NCBI RefSeq assembly: GCF_030232885.1
Contig: NZ_JASPGD010000001.1
Coordinates: forward strand, 124,001 to 188,000
DNA from: Corynebacterium sp. MSK297
GTDB taxonomy: Bacteria > Actinomycetota > Actinomycetes > Mycobacteriales > Mycobacteriaceae
Reading direction: 5' to 3'
DNA length: 64,000 nucleotides
How positions within the stretch are numbered: position 1 is the stretch's first letter; each line of letters starts with the position of its first letter. Made by a program: the position numbers and the translations under genes. The notes below the pieces were generated by a model, which was not told where the DNA came from, made no database searches, and was given only the letters and a program-made list of their open reading frames with translations. Positions 18,517 through 27,634 of this stretch are shown in pieces.

Positions 18517-19809
18517 TTATTTCTGTGTGTGCTGGGTACCTTGGCCTTCCCCAACGCGCTCGTATAGCCAGCGCATAATTGGGTAGAACACCATAATGCC
18601 CACGGAACCCCATGCAATGCCTTCGAGCTCCACTGGACCAATCGGAAGGGTGAGGTTCCCGATTCCAGCTACTAACGCGATAGCCGCAGCCGTCAGGTTC
18701 GCGGGGTTATTGAAATTAACCTTATTATCCATCCAAATTCGCACACCCAGCATGCCGATCAAGCCATAAAGCAACAATGTTGCACCGCCTAAAACACCGA
18801 CCGGAATACTGAAAATCAGCGCACCAAACTTCGGAATGAATGCCAACGCAATCGCCGCGATTGCAGCAACCCAATACGCGGCCGTGGAATATACCTTGGT
18901 CGCGGCCATGACACCAATATTTTCGGCATACGTGGTGGTACCAGAGCCACCAGCTCCACCGGCCAGCGTGGTCGCTAAACCATCGGCAAGCAACGCATCA
19001 CCTGCCAAATGATCCACGTTGCGTCCGGTCATCGCGGAGACCGCTTTCACGTGCCCCACGTTTTCGGCAATCAGCACCACCAACACTGGAAGCGTCGTCA
19101 GCACCACTGAAAAGTGAAACTCCGGGGTGTGGAATTCCGGGATTCCCATCCACGGTGCATCTTCGATTGCTTACGCGGCTTCTGCATCGACGTTTCCGGT
19201 TACCACCGCAAAAATCCATCCAGCGACTACCCCAATCAAAATGCTCAACCGACTGATCATGCCGCGGCCAGCTACCGTAGTCACAACTATTACGCCCAAG
19301 GTGATCGCAGCCACCAGTGGTTGGGTTTGGAAATTCTCGGTTGCGGCCGGAGCCAAATTAAGCCCGATCAAAGCGACGATTGCGCCTGTGACTGCGGGTG
19401 GCAACACTGCATCGATAACTCCCCGGCCAGCTATTTTGACCAGCAGGCCCACCAGCATCAGAACGATACCGGTAACAAAAATCCCACCCAGCTGGGCAGC
19501 AATGCCATGCTGCTGCGAAGCGACCAGGGGTGCGATAAAAGCAAATGACGAACCGAGGTAAGACGGCAATTTGTTGCGGGTAATGAGCAAAAACAGCATC
19601 GTTCCCACGCCGGAGAATAGCAACGTGGTGTTAACCGGAAACCCGGTGAGAGTCGGCACCAATAAAGTAGCCCCGAACATCGCAAAGACATGTTGAATGC
19701 CGATGCCAATGGTCCGGGGCCATGAAAGCCGCTCATCAGGCGCAACCACCGCGCCTTTATTTATTGTCTTGCCGTCACCGTGTAACGTCCAGCCAATCGA
19801 AGTACTCAC
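18517..19809 (-). pseudogene. uraA: Uracil permease gene interrupted by one in-frame stop
   Basis: An NCS2-family nucleobase transporter. The reading frame from GTG 19809 to the stop at 18517 would encode about 430 residues, the normal UraA length, but codon 213 (19171-19173) is TAA. Both halves lie in the same frame and are intact in sequence: the first has QHVFAMFGATLLVP and LITRNKLPSYLGSSFAFIAP, the second HTPEFHFSVVLTTLPVLVVLIAENVGHVKA. So this is a single nonsense mutation with no frameshift or other decay. Translation could restart at ATG 19149, but a half transporter is unlikely to work. A sequencing error cannot be excluded. The GTG start overlaps the HflX stop (GTGA), which implies coupled translation. 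Confidence 0.85.
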
Positions 19810-21470
19810 ATTGAGACATTATTGCTGGCAGCCTGAGCCTCATGGTAATCGGATGCGAACTCAGCAAGCTCTTGGGCCATCACTGCAGGTAAACGTACAT
19901 CGAGTACAGTGCCTTCTGTAGTGTATTCTTCACTGTGCACGGTACCGTACTCATGTACCCGGGAGACGAGATCACCACGCGTAAACGGAATCTTTAGCAC
20001 CACGCGGGTATCCAGAGAATTCAAAAATAATTCTACTCTGCCGCTTAACTCGGCGATGCCTTCGCCAGTTTTCGCGGAAACATAAACAACATTGTCGTTA
20101 TCGAGTACGTGGCGAACTTCAGCCAGCACCAACGGGTCCGCCGCATCGATTTTGTTCAGCACAATGATCTCCGGCGGAGCGGGTGTGCCAGTTTCTTCCA
20201 CGATATCGCGAATAACCTTATTCACGGCGGTGATCTGCTTCAGCGGGAATGGATCTGCCGCATCCACAACATGCAACATGAGATCAGCCGCCAGGACTTC
20301 TTCCAATGTCGATTTGAATGCCTCCACCAGCTGCGTCGGCAAGTGTCGCACGAATCCGACAGTATCGGTGAAGACGACGCTGCGACCGTCGCCAAGCTGG
20401 GCCTTCCGGGTGGTCGGGTCCAAAGTCGCAAATAGAGCGTCCTCCACCAATACTCCGGCGTCCGTCATCGCATTTATCAACGACGACTTGCCGGCGTTGG
20501 TATACCCAGCGATCGCGATCTGCGGCACCAAGGAATCTTGCCGACGCGCCCGCTTTATCTCTCGTGCGGTTTTCATTCCTGCCAGAGATTTGCGCAGCCG
20601 TGCCATCTCCGCGCGGATGCGGCGACGGTCAGTCTCAATCTTCGTTTCACCCGGGCCACGCAAACCCACACCCCCGTTGGACCCAGCGCGACCACCAGCC
20701 TGACGGGACAAGCTACCGCCCCAACCACGCGTATGCGTATAAAGGTATTCCAGCTGCGCAAGCGAGACCTGCGCTTTACCTTCTTTAGACTTTGCGTGTT
20801 GGGCGAAAATATCCAAAATTAGCATCGTGCGGTCAATGACCTTGGTATCAAGCTCGCGTTCCAAAGCCGTGAGCTGCCCGGGGTTAAGCTCACCATCGCA
20901 AATCACAGTATCGGCACCGTATTCTTGCACCAGAGATTTCAACTGTTGAACTTTACCCGAGCCGATAAATGTGCCTGAATCCGGCGAGTCCCGCTTTTGG
21001 TACAAGATCTCCAGCACATCAGCGCCTGCAGTTTCTGCCAGCGCCGCCAGTTCTTCCAACGTCGCCTCCAATTCTGCGACGGTCCCCTCAGTCCAGACCC
21101 CAACCAAGATCACTTGTTCCAGGCGAAGCTTTCGGTATTCCACCTCATAGCCATCGGTAGTGTCCTCAGTCCGGATGGTGGTTTCACGCGTGACACGACG
21201 AAACGCGTTACGCTCTGCCAAGTCCATGTCACCGGTAGTCGGAACATTGCTGTCGCCCGTGTGGAGGTCTGTTTGGTCGACTCCAGCAATAGGCGAATCG
21301 TGAGTCGAATCGTATGCTGCGCTGAAGGCAGAATCCGCATCGCTGATAGGCAGCGAATCCTGCGGTTCATTATCTTTGAATGCCGCCTGCAGAAGCTCCT
21401 CGTGAGCTTGGGAGCTCTCGCGGCCTACAGAAATATTATTCCAGGATTTTTTTGTCATCTTGTTTCCCAT
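19806..21470 (-). CDS. hflX: GTPase HflX
   Basis: A ribosome-associated GTPase that in other bacteria splits stalled or stress-damaged ribosomes. The N-terminal HflX domain contains ADVLEILYQKRDSPDSGTFI and GSGKVQQLKSLV; the glycine-rich linker reads RGPGETKIETDRRRIR; the GTPase domain has G1 GYTNAGKS (about 327-334), G3 DTVGF and G4 NKID. The frame is open up to 21743, but those residues are antisense to the next gene. ATG 21470 or ATG 21458 is the realistic start, giving about 554 residues with an acidic N-terminal extension of roughly 90 residues that looks disordered. Its stop overlaps the uraA start by four bases. Confidence 0.92.
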   Translation of the reverse strand: MGNKMTKKSWNNISVGRESSQAHEELLQAAFKDNEPQDSLPISDADSAFSAAYDSTHDSPIAGVDQTDLHTGDSNVPTTGDMDLAERNAFRRVTRETTIRTEDTTDGYEVEYRKLRLEQVILVGVWTEGTVAELEATLEELAALAETAGADVLEILYQKRDSPDSGTFIGSGKVQQLKSLVQEYGADTVICDGELNPGQLTALERELDTKVIDRTMLILDIFAQHAKSKEGKAQVSLAQLEYLYTHTRGWGGSLSRQAGGRAGSNGGVGLRGPGETKIETDRRRIRAEMARLRKSLAGMKTAREIKRARRQDSLVPQIAIAGYTNAGKSSLINAMTDAGVLVEDALFATLDPTTRKAQLGDGRSVVFTDTVGFVRHLPTQLVEAFKSTLEEVLAADLMLHVVDAADPFPLKQITAVNKVIRDIVEETGTPAPPEIIVLNKIDAADPLVLAEVRHVLDNDNVVYVSAKTGEGIAELSGRVELFLNSLDTRVVLKIPFTRGDLVSRVHEYGTVHSEEYTTEGTVLDVRLPAVMAQELAEFASDYHEAQAASNNVSM

Positions 21471-21523
21471 TATGCCAGCCGATACCTGATAATTCGAGGT
21501 TTCCCCAGAACATGCTAATTCGC

Positions 21524-21529
21524 TAAAAT
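21524..21529 (+). promoter_or_regulatory. -10 box placing the next gene on a leaderless transcript
   Basis: TAAAAT ends eight bases before ATG 21538 and no ribosome site precedes that ATG. Transcription should therefore begin at or next to the start codon, a common arrangement in actinobacteria. Confidence 0.45.
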
Positions 21530-21537
21530 AAAGCATT

Positions 21538-22362
21538 ATGACCGCGACGAAACAGACTAATCTTTCCGCAATCGGCATGCACTTTGACAATTGGCAGGAT
21601 GCTGTCGAGGCCGCGATTGCTACCAACCAGCTCATGGTCACCGGCGAGGTCCGCGGCGGCCAACTGGTGCAATTCAATGACACTTCTGGTGCACAGCTCA
21701 ACATTTTGGCCGTGGAGCCGTTTTCTACTTTCGTCGGGTTCAATTCCCTCAGCCAAACTTATGCCCACGTCGAGATGATCAATGACGTGCTCGGTTTGTG
21801 CGAGATTGTTGATCCGTCGGGAGCGCCACTGAAAACAGTCACCGCTCACCTGGCACAAGGCCCGTTGCTTGCCGACGAGCCAGCCCAGCCATGGCAGCAA
21901 CTGACCGTAGCCGCCCTTGCCGACGACGCATCTATTTCTGTCGACGCCAAGGACTGGCAGCAACAGCACCCCGAGGCGCAACTCGGTGTTGTGGAATCAC
22001 ATGGCGCTGCCGTGATCTCCTCCGGTAGTGGTGCCCAAGCCCCAGATGCGTCTGCAACTTTTTCGGGTCGCGTTATGCAATCAACAACCCTGCGCAATCA
22101 ACTTACCGGCCAGGAATTTCATCACATAGTACTCGATTCCGAGTTCCCCTTGGATGTCTGCATCCCAGCGGAAAGCTTGGATAAATTGCCGGAAAAAGGA
22201 AAAATCCTGCACGGCTCAGGCACCCTCACAGCCAGCATTTTGGCACCGACTGGTGGCTGTGGATGCGGTTCCGGCGGTTGCGGTTGCGGCGGCCATGACC
22301 ACGAAAGCTCTGCAGCCAATGTCGGCGGATGCGGCTCTGGCTGTGGTTGCGGCGGCCACTAG
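21538..22362 (+). CDS. Conserved hypothetical protein with Cys/Gly/His-rich C-terminal tail
   Basis: Function not recognised. The first 235 residues are a soluble alpha/beta-type sequence without signal peptide or membrane helix and with few cysteines. The last about 37 residues are very different: almost only Gly, Cys, Ser and His (GGCGCGSGGCGCGGHDH, then GGCGSGCGCGGH), with seven Cys and three His, ending in His. This looks like a metal-binding or redox tail. The protein diverges from hflX and is followed by a membrane protein gene 61 bases later. Its position corresponds to the hypothetical gene between hflX and dapF in C. glutamicum. The start ATG 21538 is supported by the leaderless -10 box. 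Confidence 0.8.
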   Translation: MTATKQTNLSAIGMHFDNWQDAVEAAIATNQLMVTGEVRGGQLVQFNDTSGAQLNILAVEPFSTFVGFNSLSQTYAHVEMINDVLGLCEIVDPSGAPLKTVTAHLAQGPLLADEPAQPWQQLTVAALADDASISVDAKDWQQQHPEAQLGVVESHGAAVISSGSGAQAPDASATFSGRVMQSTTLRNQLTGQEFHHIVLDSEFPLDVCIPAESLDKLPEKGKILHGSGTLTASILAPTGGCGCGSGGCGCGGHDHESSAANVGGCGSGCGCGGH

Positions 22363-22423
22363 TTTTCCACTACAGCATGGTTAACCAGGAATAACAGCGC
22401 TTATACGCGAGAATCAGGACGAG

Positions 22424-22966
22424 ATGATGGCAGCGAATACTCCGGGCGGCTTTTCCCGTCGACGCCTCGGCATTATCTGCGTCGCCGTGTTAGCAAGCCT
22501 ACTGACATGGTGGTGGTTGAAATCCGCTGGCGTTATTTTAGTGCTAGTCATTGCGGTTCTCGCCTGGTTTTATCTCGCTTCTCGCCCATCGTCGAATGAA
22601 GTGCAGGCGCTACGCACCTCAATAAAATTATCGCTCGATGAGCTCGACGATGTGCTCGCCGAATTCGACGAATTCGCATATTCGCACGACCCAGATAACC
22701 TGGCCGATCGCACCATACATCGCCCAGAACTGTTAAACACCGATAGTGCGGATCCCGATATCGAGCGTTTTCATTACGAATATTCCACCGCGCAGCGCTA
22801 CCGGAAACGAATGCATGCGCATCTAGCGAATCACCACTTAGGTGTCGGGCAGCTTGAGCGATTATTAAGAATCTCTGATGAACGCGTCGCTAAACTTCGC
22901 GAATATTGGTTAGCTGCCCGTCGCGCTGCCCACCGGCAAGGCCCCGGAAAACCGGGGACTGCATAG
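22424..22966 (+). CDS. Conserved membrane-anchored protein
   Basis: Unrecognised family, 180 residues. After a short basic N-terminus (FSRRR), two adjacent hydrophobic helices span about residues 15-50 (LGIICVAVLASLLTWWWL and VILVLVIAVLAWFYLAS). The rest is a soluble helical domain, probably cytoplasmic, with acidic segments (LDELDDVLAEFDEF) and a basic C-terminus (AARRAAHRQGPGKPG). ATG 22424 (with a second ATG directly after) follows AGGACGAG. It lies downstream of the Cys-rich protein and converges on dapF with 111 bases between. Confidence 0.75.
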   Translation: MMAANTPGGFSRRRLGIICVAVLASLLTWWWLKSAGVILVLVIAVLAWFYLASRPSSNEVQALRTSIKLSLDELDDVLAEFDEFAYSHDPDNLADRTIHRPELLNTDSADPDIERFHYEYSTAQRYRKRMHAHLANHHLGVGQLERLLRISDERVAKLREYWLAARRAAHRQGPGKPGTA

Positions 22967-23077
22967 AACCTAAATCCAGCGCTGACCAAATCCGGCATGG
23001 ACCGGCGCAACTGCTTCGCCCAGCATTGCCGTCTCATCCCCGCCCCGGTTATCTAATTCTCAATCTCATTCTCAATC

Positions 23078-23974
23078 TCATTGCATTGAGTCAGCATTGA
23101 GTTCGATCGTGAACGTTCCGCGAGCCACGATGCGCGATGGCCCAGTTAATGTGGCACCATTGGCACGGATTTCTACTGCCACTTCACCACCAGGTACGAC
23201 AACACGCACTGTCCCTTCTGCCTTACCTGCTTCTGCAAGCGCGGCACACGCCGTGGCAACAGTGCCGGTGCCACACGACTTCGTTTCACCAACGCCACGT
23301 TCAAAGACCCGCATGTGTGTGGTGTCGTCGACGAGCGGAGTTGCTATCTCTAGGTTTGCCCCGGACGGGAAAAAATCATCATCCAGACGCGGCGCTTCAA
23401 GTGCCAGGTTCGCAATATCCTTTGCTTCCCAGCCGGGAACTACCACGGCCAAGTGTGGGTTGCCGACATCCACAGCGAGGCCAGCGAATTTTTCTTTCCC
23501 AACCTGCGCCGTTGACAAGCCAGTAACCTCAGCATGCCCCATTTCGACACTGACAACTGCTTGCTGGTTATCGGGGCCTCGCCCATGCTCGTCTGCCTCG
23601 GCAATGGTGACTGCCCTATCACCGGCTCGCGTACCGATGAGAAAATGGTTGGTGGTTTCATAGCCTTGTCGGTACAACCAATGTGCAAATACGCGGGTAC
23701 CGTTGCCGCACATTTCGGCGATGGAACCATCTGCATTGCGGTAATCCATAAACCACGTAGCAGCAGAATCCGCTGTTACAGGCACGTGTGGGGTCAGATG
23801 CTGTGTACGCACCACTCGCAAGACTCCATCAGCACCGATTCCCCCGGTGCGATCACAGAGCGCGCGTACCTGGTTTTCCGTTAAATCCCGTTGATTGTTC
23901 GGATCATCGATGATGACAAAGTCGTTGTGGGTGCCATGACCCTTAGCAAAATCAATGTGGAAATTCACAACCAC
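23078..23974 (-). CDS. dapF: Diaminopimelate epimerase
   Basis: It converts LL- to meso-diaminopimelate, the last step before lysine and the cross-linking residue of peptidoglycan. It is a cofactor-independent epimerase that uses two cysteines. Cys89 in MCGNGTR and Cys234 in SCGTGTVA are both present, as are the opening KGHGTHNDF and NPHLAV motifs. It has 298 residues; the family has 270-300. GTG 23974 is taken as start; GTG 23968 two codons on is equally possible. It lies 27 bases downstream of miaA and is probably co-transcribed. dapA and dapB lie elsewhere in this window. Confidence 0.95.
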   Translation of the reverse strand: MVVNFHIDFAKGHGTHNDFVIIDDPNNQRDLTENQVRALCDRTGGIGADGVLRVVRTQHLTPHVPVTADSAATWFMDYRNADGSIAEMCGNGTRVFAHWLYRQGYETTNHFLIGTRAGDRAVTIAEADEHGRGPDNQQAVVSVEMGHAEVTGLSTAQVGKEKFAGLAVDVGNPHLAVVVPGWEAKDIANLALEAPRLDDDFFPSGANLEIATPLVDDTTHMRVFERGVGETKSCGTGTVATACAALAEAGKAEGTVRVVVPGGEVAVEIRANGATLTGPSRIVARGTFTIELNADSMQ

Positions 23975-24001
23975 CCAGTTTACGCATGATCACAGCAATG
24001 G

Positions 24002-24955
24002 CTAGCGTCTGTCTAGCTGACGCAAAGCTTGCGTATACGGCTCCGTCGCAGCATCCAGCCACGTGATGCGCTTATCACGGCGAAACCAGGACCGTTGCCG
24101 TCGCGCATATTGTCTCGTCGCGATCAGCGTTTGTTCTTCAGCTTCTTCTTCTGTCAGCTCGCCAGCAAGCAGCGCGAGTACCTGTGCATAGCCGATTGCA
24201 CGTCCGGCGGTGGAATCCGCCACAAGCCCATCGTCGGTGAGATTGCGGACCTCGTCGACAAGCCCGGAGGTAAACATGGTTGCAGTACGTAATTTAATAC
24301 GCTCGGCATACCACGCTGGATCGGAGCGCAAGCCAAAAACGGTGGTATTCCACCGGTAAGAAGCAGTTTTATCCGGTTGACTAGCGCGAAATGGTTTGCC
24401 CGTGAGTTCGATGACCTCTAGTGCACGCACAATCCGTCGTGGGTCATTTTCCTCAATGATTTGTGCGGCAGCGGGATCAATCTCGGCTAGCTCAGCATGC
24501 AACGCTTTCGTTCCCAACCGGTGTTGTCGCTCATAATATTTATCGCGCACGGCTGGCTCCGTGGGCGGAAATTCCCACTGATCAAGTAGCGCCTGCGCAT
24601 ACATCATGGAACCGCCGACCATAATCGGGGTTTTCCCTCGTGCCAAGATGTCGTCGACATCCGCCACGGCGGCACGCTGATACTCCGCCACTGAGGCAGT
24701 ATCTCTGACCGTAAGAACATCCAACTGGTGATGCGGGATACCACCGCGTTCTTCCGGGACAAGTTTTGCAGTTCCAATATCCATCCCTTGATAGAGCTGC
24801 ATGGAATCAACATTGACCACCTCACCGTCAAACTCGCGCGCAAGTGCCAACCCCAATTCGGATTTTCCGGAACCAGTAGGCCCCACGACCGCGATCGGGC
24901 GCAGACCAGAACTAGTATTTTTTGTCGGCTCCTGCACCGATGAGCCTGATGTCAT
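24002..24955 (-). CDS. miaA: tRNA dimethylallyltransferase MiaA
   Basis: It adds a dimethylallyl group to A37 of tRNAs that read UNN codons; MiaB, also in this window, then adds the methylthio group. Walker A is GPTGSGKS (25-32); DSMQLYQGMDIGTAK, GGSMMYAQALL and DPRRIVRALEV are typical MiaA segments. With ATG 24955 the protein has 317 residues and a good AAGGA upstream. An in-frame GTG at 25066, two bases after the stop of the preceding gene and behind AAAGGGG, would add 37 residues including three ENDSA-type repeats. Either start is possible. Confidence 0.92.
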   Translation of the reverse strand: MTSGSSVQEPTKNTSSGLRPIAVVGPTGSGKSELGLALAREFDGEVVNVDSMQLYQGMDIGTAKLVPEERGGIPHHQLDVLTVRDTASVAEYQRAAVADVDDILARGKTPIMVGGSMMYAQALLDQWEFPPTEPAVRDKYYERQHRLGTKALHAELAEIDPAAAQIIEENDPRRIVRALEVIELTGKPFRASQPDKTASYRWNTTVFGLRSDPAWYAERIKLRTATMFTSGLVDEVRNLTDDGLVADSTAGRAIGYAQVLALLAGELTEEEAEEQTLIATRQYARRQRSWFRRDKRITWLDAATEPYTQALRQLDRR

Positions 24956-24978
24956 GGTGTTGTCCTTGTCCGGGCTAT

Positions 24979-25023
24979 CGTTTTCAGCGCTGTCATTTTC
25001 AGCACTGTCGTTTTCAACGCTGT
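24979..25023. repeat. Three tandem 15-base repeats upstream of miaA
   Basis: Three consecutive 15-base units (CGTTTTCAGCGCTGT, CATTTTCAGCACTGT, CGTTTTCAACGCTGT) occupy 45 bases. On the minus strand they are in frame with miaA and would encode repeated Glu-Asn-Asp-Ser(-Ala). They lie between the miaA ATG 24955 and an alternative GTG 25066. Confidence 0.85.
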
Positions 25024-25068
25024 GCCTTCCGTGATGGCCCCTAGCCTCTCCAGGCTGTCCGTGCACAC

Positions 25069-25875
25069 CTAATCCCCTTTCTTGCCAGTGCGCCCAATAA
25101 TCTGGCCAGTCGCAATATAGCGAGCTACCCCATGGCTGACATCCACATGACGTAATTTCATCTGCGTCAATGCTCCGGCAGCGTGCAGCGTAGCTAGCTC
25201 GAGCCACAAGGCCGGTTCCCGGATACCGGCATCCTGCAACTGCTGGCTGCTCGGTGGCTCAGTAAACGCGGGCAGCATATCCGGCAACCGCCCTGCACGT
25301 TCCGGCTCCCCATCAGTCGCATCATGTGCGTTGGCGTCTTGATTCACAGCACAAGCGCTAGCGCTCGTTTTAGCACTGCCGCTGCCCAATAAGGCCCGTG
25401 CCCAACGATCGGCTGCCGGTGCGGCTGGCAGCTCGGCCAAAGGTGCACGTGGCCCTAGCCCGGCGCTCCCATCGATTCCCAACAACACGACGGTTTCTGG
25501 AGTTAAACGATGCGAAGCCAGCAGCTCCGCCAAGCTGGGATAGCTCGCGCTGATGAGATGCTCCCATTCCACACAGAGATAGCGCAACACGAGTTCCGCG
25601 AGAAAATAGCCGTCGGCAAGCTCAACCTGTGGAGCACCCCACGCGCGAAAACTCCCGCGATGCGCTGTCCGCCACTGTGGATCTTGCGATCCAACAAGTA
25701 CGATCTCACTGACAGAGCTTTCACCAGCCGCGTCCTTCTCAATCAGATCGGTGAGCAGGCCCCGGACGCGTTCACGAATTTCGGCGCTTGCGCTATCGGC
25801 TGGAGCCAATTCCGCAACAAATGCTGGGCTCGTTGGCACCACGCACAACTGACACAAATACTGCGCACCGTGCAC
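25069..25875 (-). CDS. Conserved protein upstream of miaA (Rv2728c-like, extradiol dioxygenase subunit B-like)
   Basis: It resembles, in position and in outline, the M. tuberculosis protein Rv2728c, which also precedes miaA and is described as similar to the class III extradiol dioxygenase subunit B. The start of the domain, QLCVVPTSPAFVAELAPA, and the central LLGIDGSAGLGPRAPLAELP fit that family. No catalytic role is evident. GTG 25875 is chosen because the conserved N-terminus begins there; that gives 268 residues. The frame continues open to 26181, but the extra 102 residues do not look like a protein domain. Its stop lies within the ribosome site for the alternative MiaA start. Confidence 0.6.
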   Translation of the reverse strand: MHGAQYLCQLCVVPTSPAFVAELAPADSASAEIRERVRGLLTDLIEKDAAGESSVSEIVLVGSQDPQWRTAHRGSFRAWGAPQVELADGYFLAELVLRYLCVEWEHLISASYPSLAELLASHRLTPETVVLLGIDGSAGLGPRAPLAELPAAPAADRWARALLGSGSAKTSASACAVNQDANAHDATDGEPERAGRLPDMLPAFTEPPSSQQLQDAGIREPALWLELATLHAAGALTQMKLRHVDVSHGVARYIATGQIIGRTGKKGD

Positions 25876-26269
25876 GTTTATCTGACCTGTCGAGCCAGAT
25901 GAAGCTGAGACAGGCCCTGGCGATTTTGACGGTTTTGGCTGCTGCGAGATCACAAACAATAGCCTAACCGAGCGTCGCTGCTTTCCACATAATGACGATA
26001 ACGACCTCTGCCACGAGTCGCCTAGCCACATGGCAGCAAGAGATGGCTGCAAGGAATTACTGTTCAGAATGGCGATCGAAAAAAGCACCCCAGAAATAGC
26101 CGGGAGAGATAACAGTGCCGGAGGGTCTGGTGACAGTAACAAATCCAAGCAGGTAAGTTTGAAAACACAAGTGGTACTCACTCATCATGTGCAGAGTGAG
26201 TAGAAACTGTCCACAACTGCCCGACGAGTTTTACAGTAGTAGTTCACGAAAATTCGAGGACCATCAGAC
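25876..26269. other. Intergenic region between divergent genes
   Basis: These 394 bases lie between the divergent Rv2728c-like and DUF349 genes. On the minus strand the frame of the upstream gene stays open to 26181, but the encoded residues show no domain. On the plus strand TACAGT at 26232-26237 is a possible -10 box for the DUF349 gene. An AGCCTAACC motif near 25970 resembles one half of a DtxR site but lacks the other half. I see nothing else. Confidence 0.4.
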
Positions 26270-27634
26270 ATGACACAGCAGCACACGCCCAGCCCATCCC
26301 CAGCATCCATGCCGAAGCCGGGTCTGCGTTCACGTGGAGTTTCCCGTACGGCAGGCATAGCCGCGTCTACGCCCACCCCTGTGCCTGTTTCTGCGCCGAT
26401 TTTCTCCAAGCCCAGTGAGCACGGCTATATTACCGACGACGGCACGGTCTACCTCACCAGCGTGCTCAATGGTGCCGAACGCATAGTCGGGTCCTGGCAG
26501 GCTGGCAGCAGTGCAGATGGCCTGGCACATTTTGGCGCCAAGTTCGAGGAATTAGCGACCAAGGCAGAAGTACTCGAAACCCGCCTGCGGGCTCACCCGC
26601 ACGATGCTGCCGACATCGCACGCTCAGCACAGGCACAGCGTGAAAGTTTGTCTGAGGCAGCTGTCGTAGGTGACCTACCAGCCCTCGACAAGCGGCTTGC
26701 AGAGATCATCGACCTGTGCGACGACGCGGCTAAGCAAGCAAAGCGCGACCAAGAACAGCGTGCTGCCGATGCTCAAGCCGCAAAAACCACGCTGGCTGAA
26801 GAAGCCGAAGCAATCGCCGAGCATTCCACCGATTGGAAGGCCTCCGGCGATCGCTTGCGCAGCATCTTGCAAGAGTGGAAGTCCATTAAAGGACTGGACC
26901 GGGCCACTGATGATAAGTTGTGGAAACGTTTTTCCCGTGCCCGGGACAGTTTCCACCGTCGCCGCGGGGCACACTTCGCGGACTTGGATAAGCAGCGCGC
27001 CCAAGCGCAAAAGACAAAGGAATCTCTAGCAGACAAGGCTGAAGCTTTGCAAGATTCCACGGATTGGTCCCGTACCGCAAGCGCCTATCGGGATCTCATG
27101 CGGGAGTGGAAAGCAGCTGGCCGCGCTCCCCGTGCCACAGATGATGCTCTCTGGGTACGTTTCCGTGCAGCACAGGATAAATTCTTCGGTGCGCGCGATG
27201 CTGCCCAGGCGGAAAAAGACGAGGAGTTTGCCAACAACGCGAAGCGCAAAGACGAGTTGCTCGCGCGCTATGACGAGCTCGTAGACCCTGCCAAAGGCAT
27301 TGCCACCGCCCGCGAGAAACTGCGGGAGTTGCAAGAGCAGTGGGACGAAATCGGGTTTGTGCCCCGTGGACAAGTGCGCGAATATGAGGATAAAATTGCC
27401 GCAGTAGAAGCCCGGGTATCACAAGCCGAAGAAGCTGAGTGGAAACGCACAGACCCCGAGGCACAGGCACGGATCGCACAATTCCAGTCGAAGGCCGATG
27501 ATTTCGCCGCACAGGCCGAAGCTGCGGAAAAGGCCGGCAAAACAGCACGAGCGAATGCTCTGCGCGAGCAGGCTAGCCAATGGCGCGAGTGGACACAGGT
27601 GGCAGAACAAAGCCTGGACGATACCACCGACTAG
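26270..27634 (+). CDS. DUF349 domain protein
   Basis: A helical protein, 454 residues, with repeated DUF349 units. The characteristic spacing of Trp residues appears in repeats such as LRSILQEWKSIKGLDRATDD and YRDLMREWKAAGRAPRATDD, each followed by LW-RF. The N-terminus (1-45) is Pro/Ser-rich; the remainder is charged and likely coiled-coil. Its role is unknown; the mycobacterial counterpart Rv2731 also sits between dapF/miaA and miaB. ATG 26270 follows CGAGGA at 26255-26260. The stop TAG is immediately followed by the ATG of the next gene, so translation is probably coupled. Confidence 0.85.
   Translation: MTQQHTPSPSPASMPKPGLRSRGVSRTAGIAASTPTPVPVSAPIFSKPSEHGYITDDGTVYLTSVLNGAERIVGSWQAGSSADGLAHFGAKFEELATKAEVLETRLRAHPHDAADIARSAQAQRESLSEAAVVGDLPALDKRLAEIIDLCDDAAKQAKRDQEQRAADAQAAKTTLAEEAEAIAEHSTDWKASGDRLRSILQEWKSIKGLDRATDDKLWKRFSRARDSFHRRRGAHFADLDKQRAQAQKTKESLADKAEALQDSTDWSRTASAYRDLMREWKAAGRAPRATDDALWVRFRAAQDKFFGARDAAQAEKDEEFANNAKRKDELLARYDELVDPAKGIATAREKLRELQEQWDEIGFVPRGQVREYEDKIAAVEARVSQAEEAEWKRTDPEAQARIAQFQSKADDFAAQAEAAEKAGKTARANALREQASQWREWTQVAEQSLDDTTD

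Noticed and set aside
21471..21743. N-terminal extension of HflX by about 90 residues
   Set aside because: It is antisense to the start of the gene at 21538 and is Cys/Met/Ser-rich without homology; ATG 21470 or 21458 is a better start.
25960..25980. AGCCTAACC half of a DtxR site
   Set aside because: The second half is absent; about 12 of 19 positions match, too few for a call.
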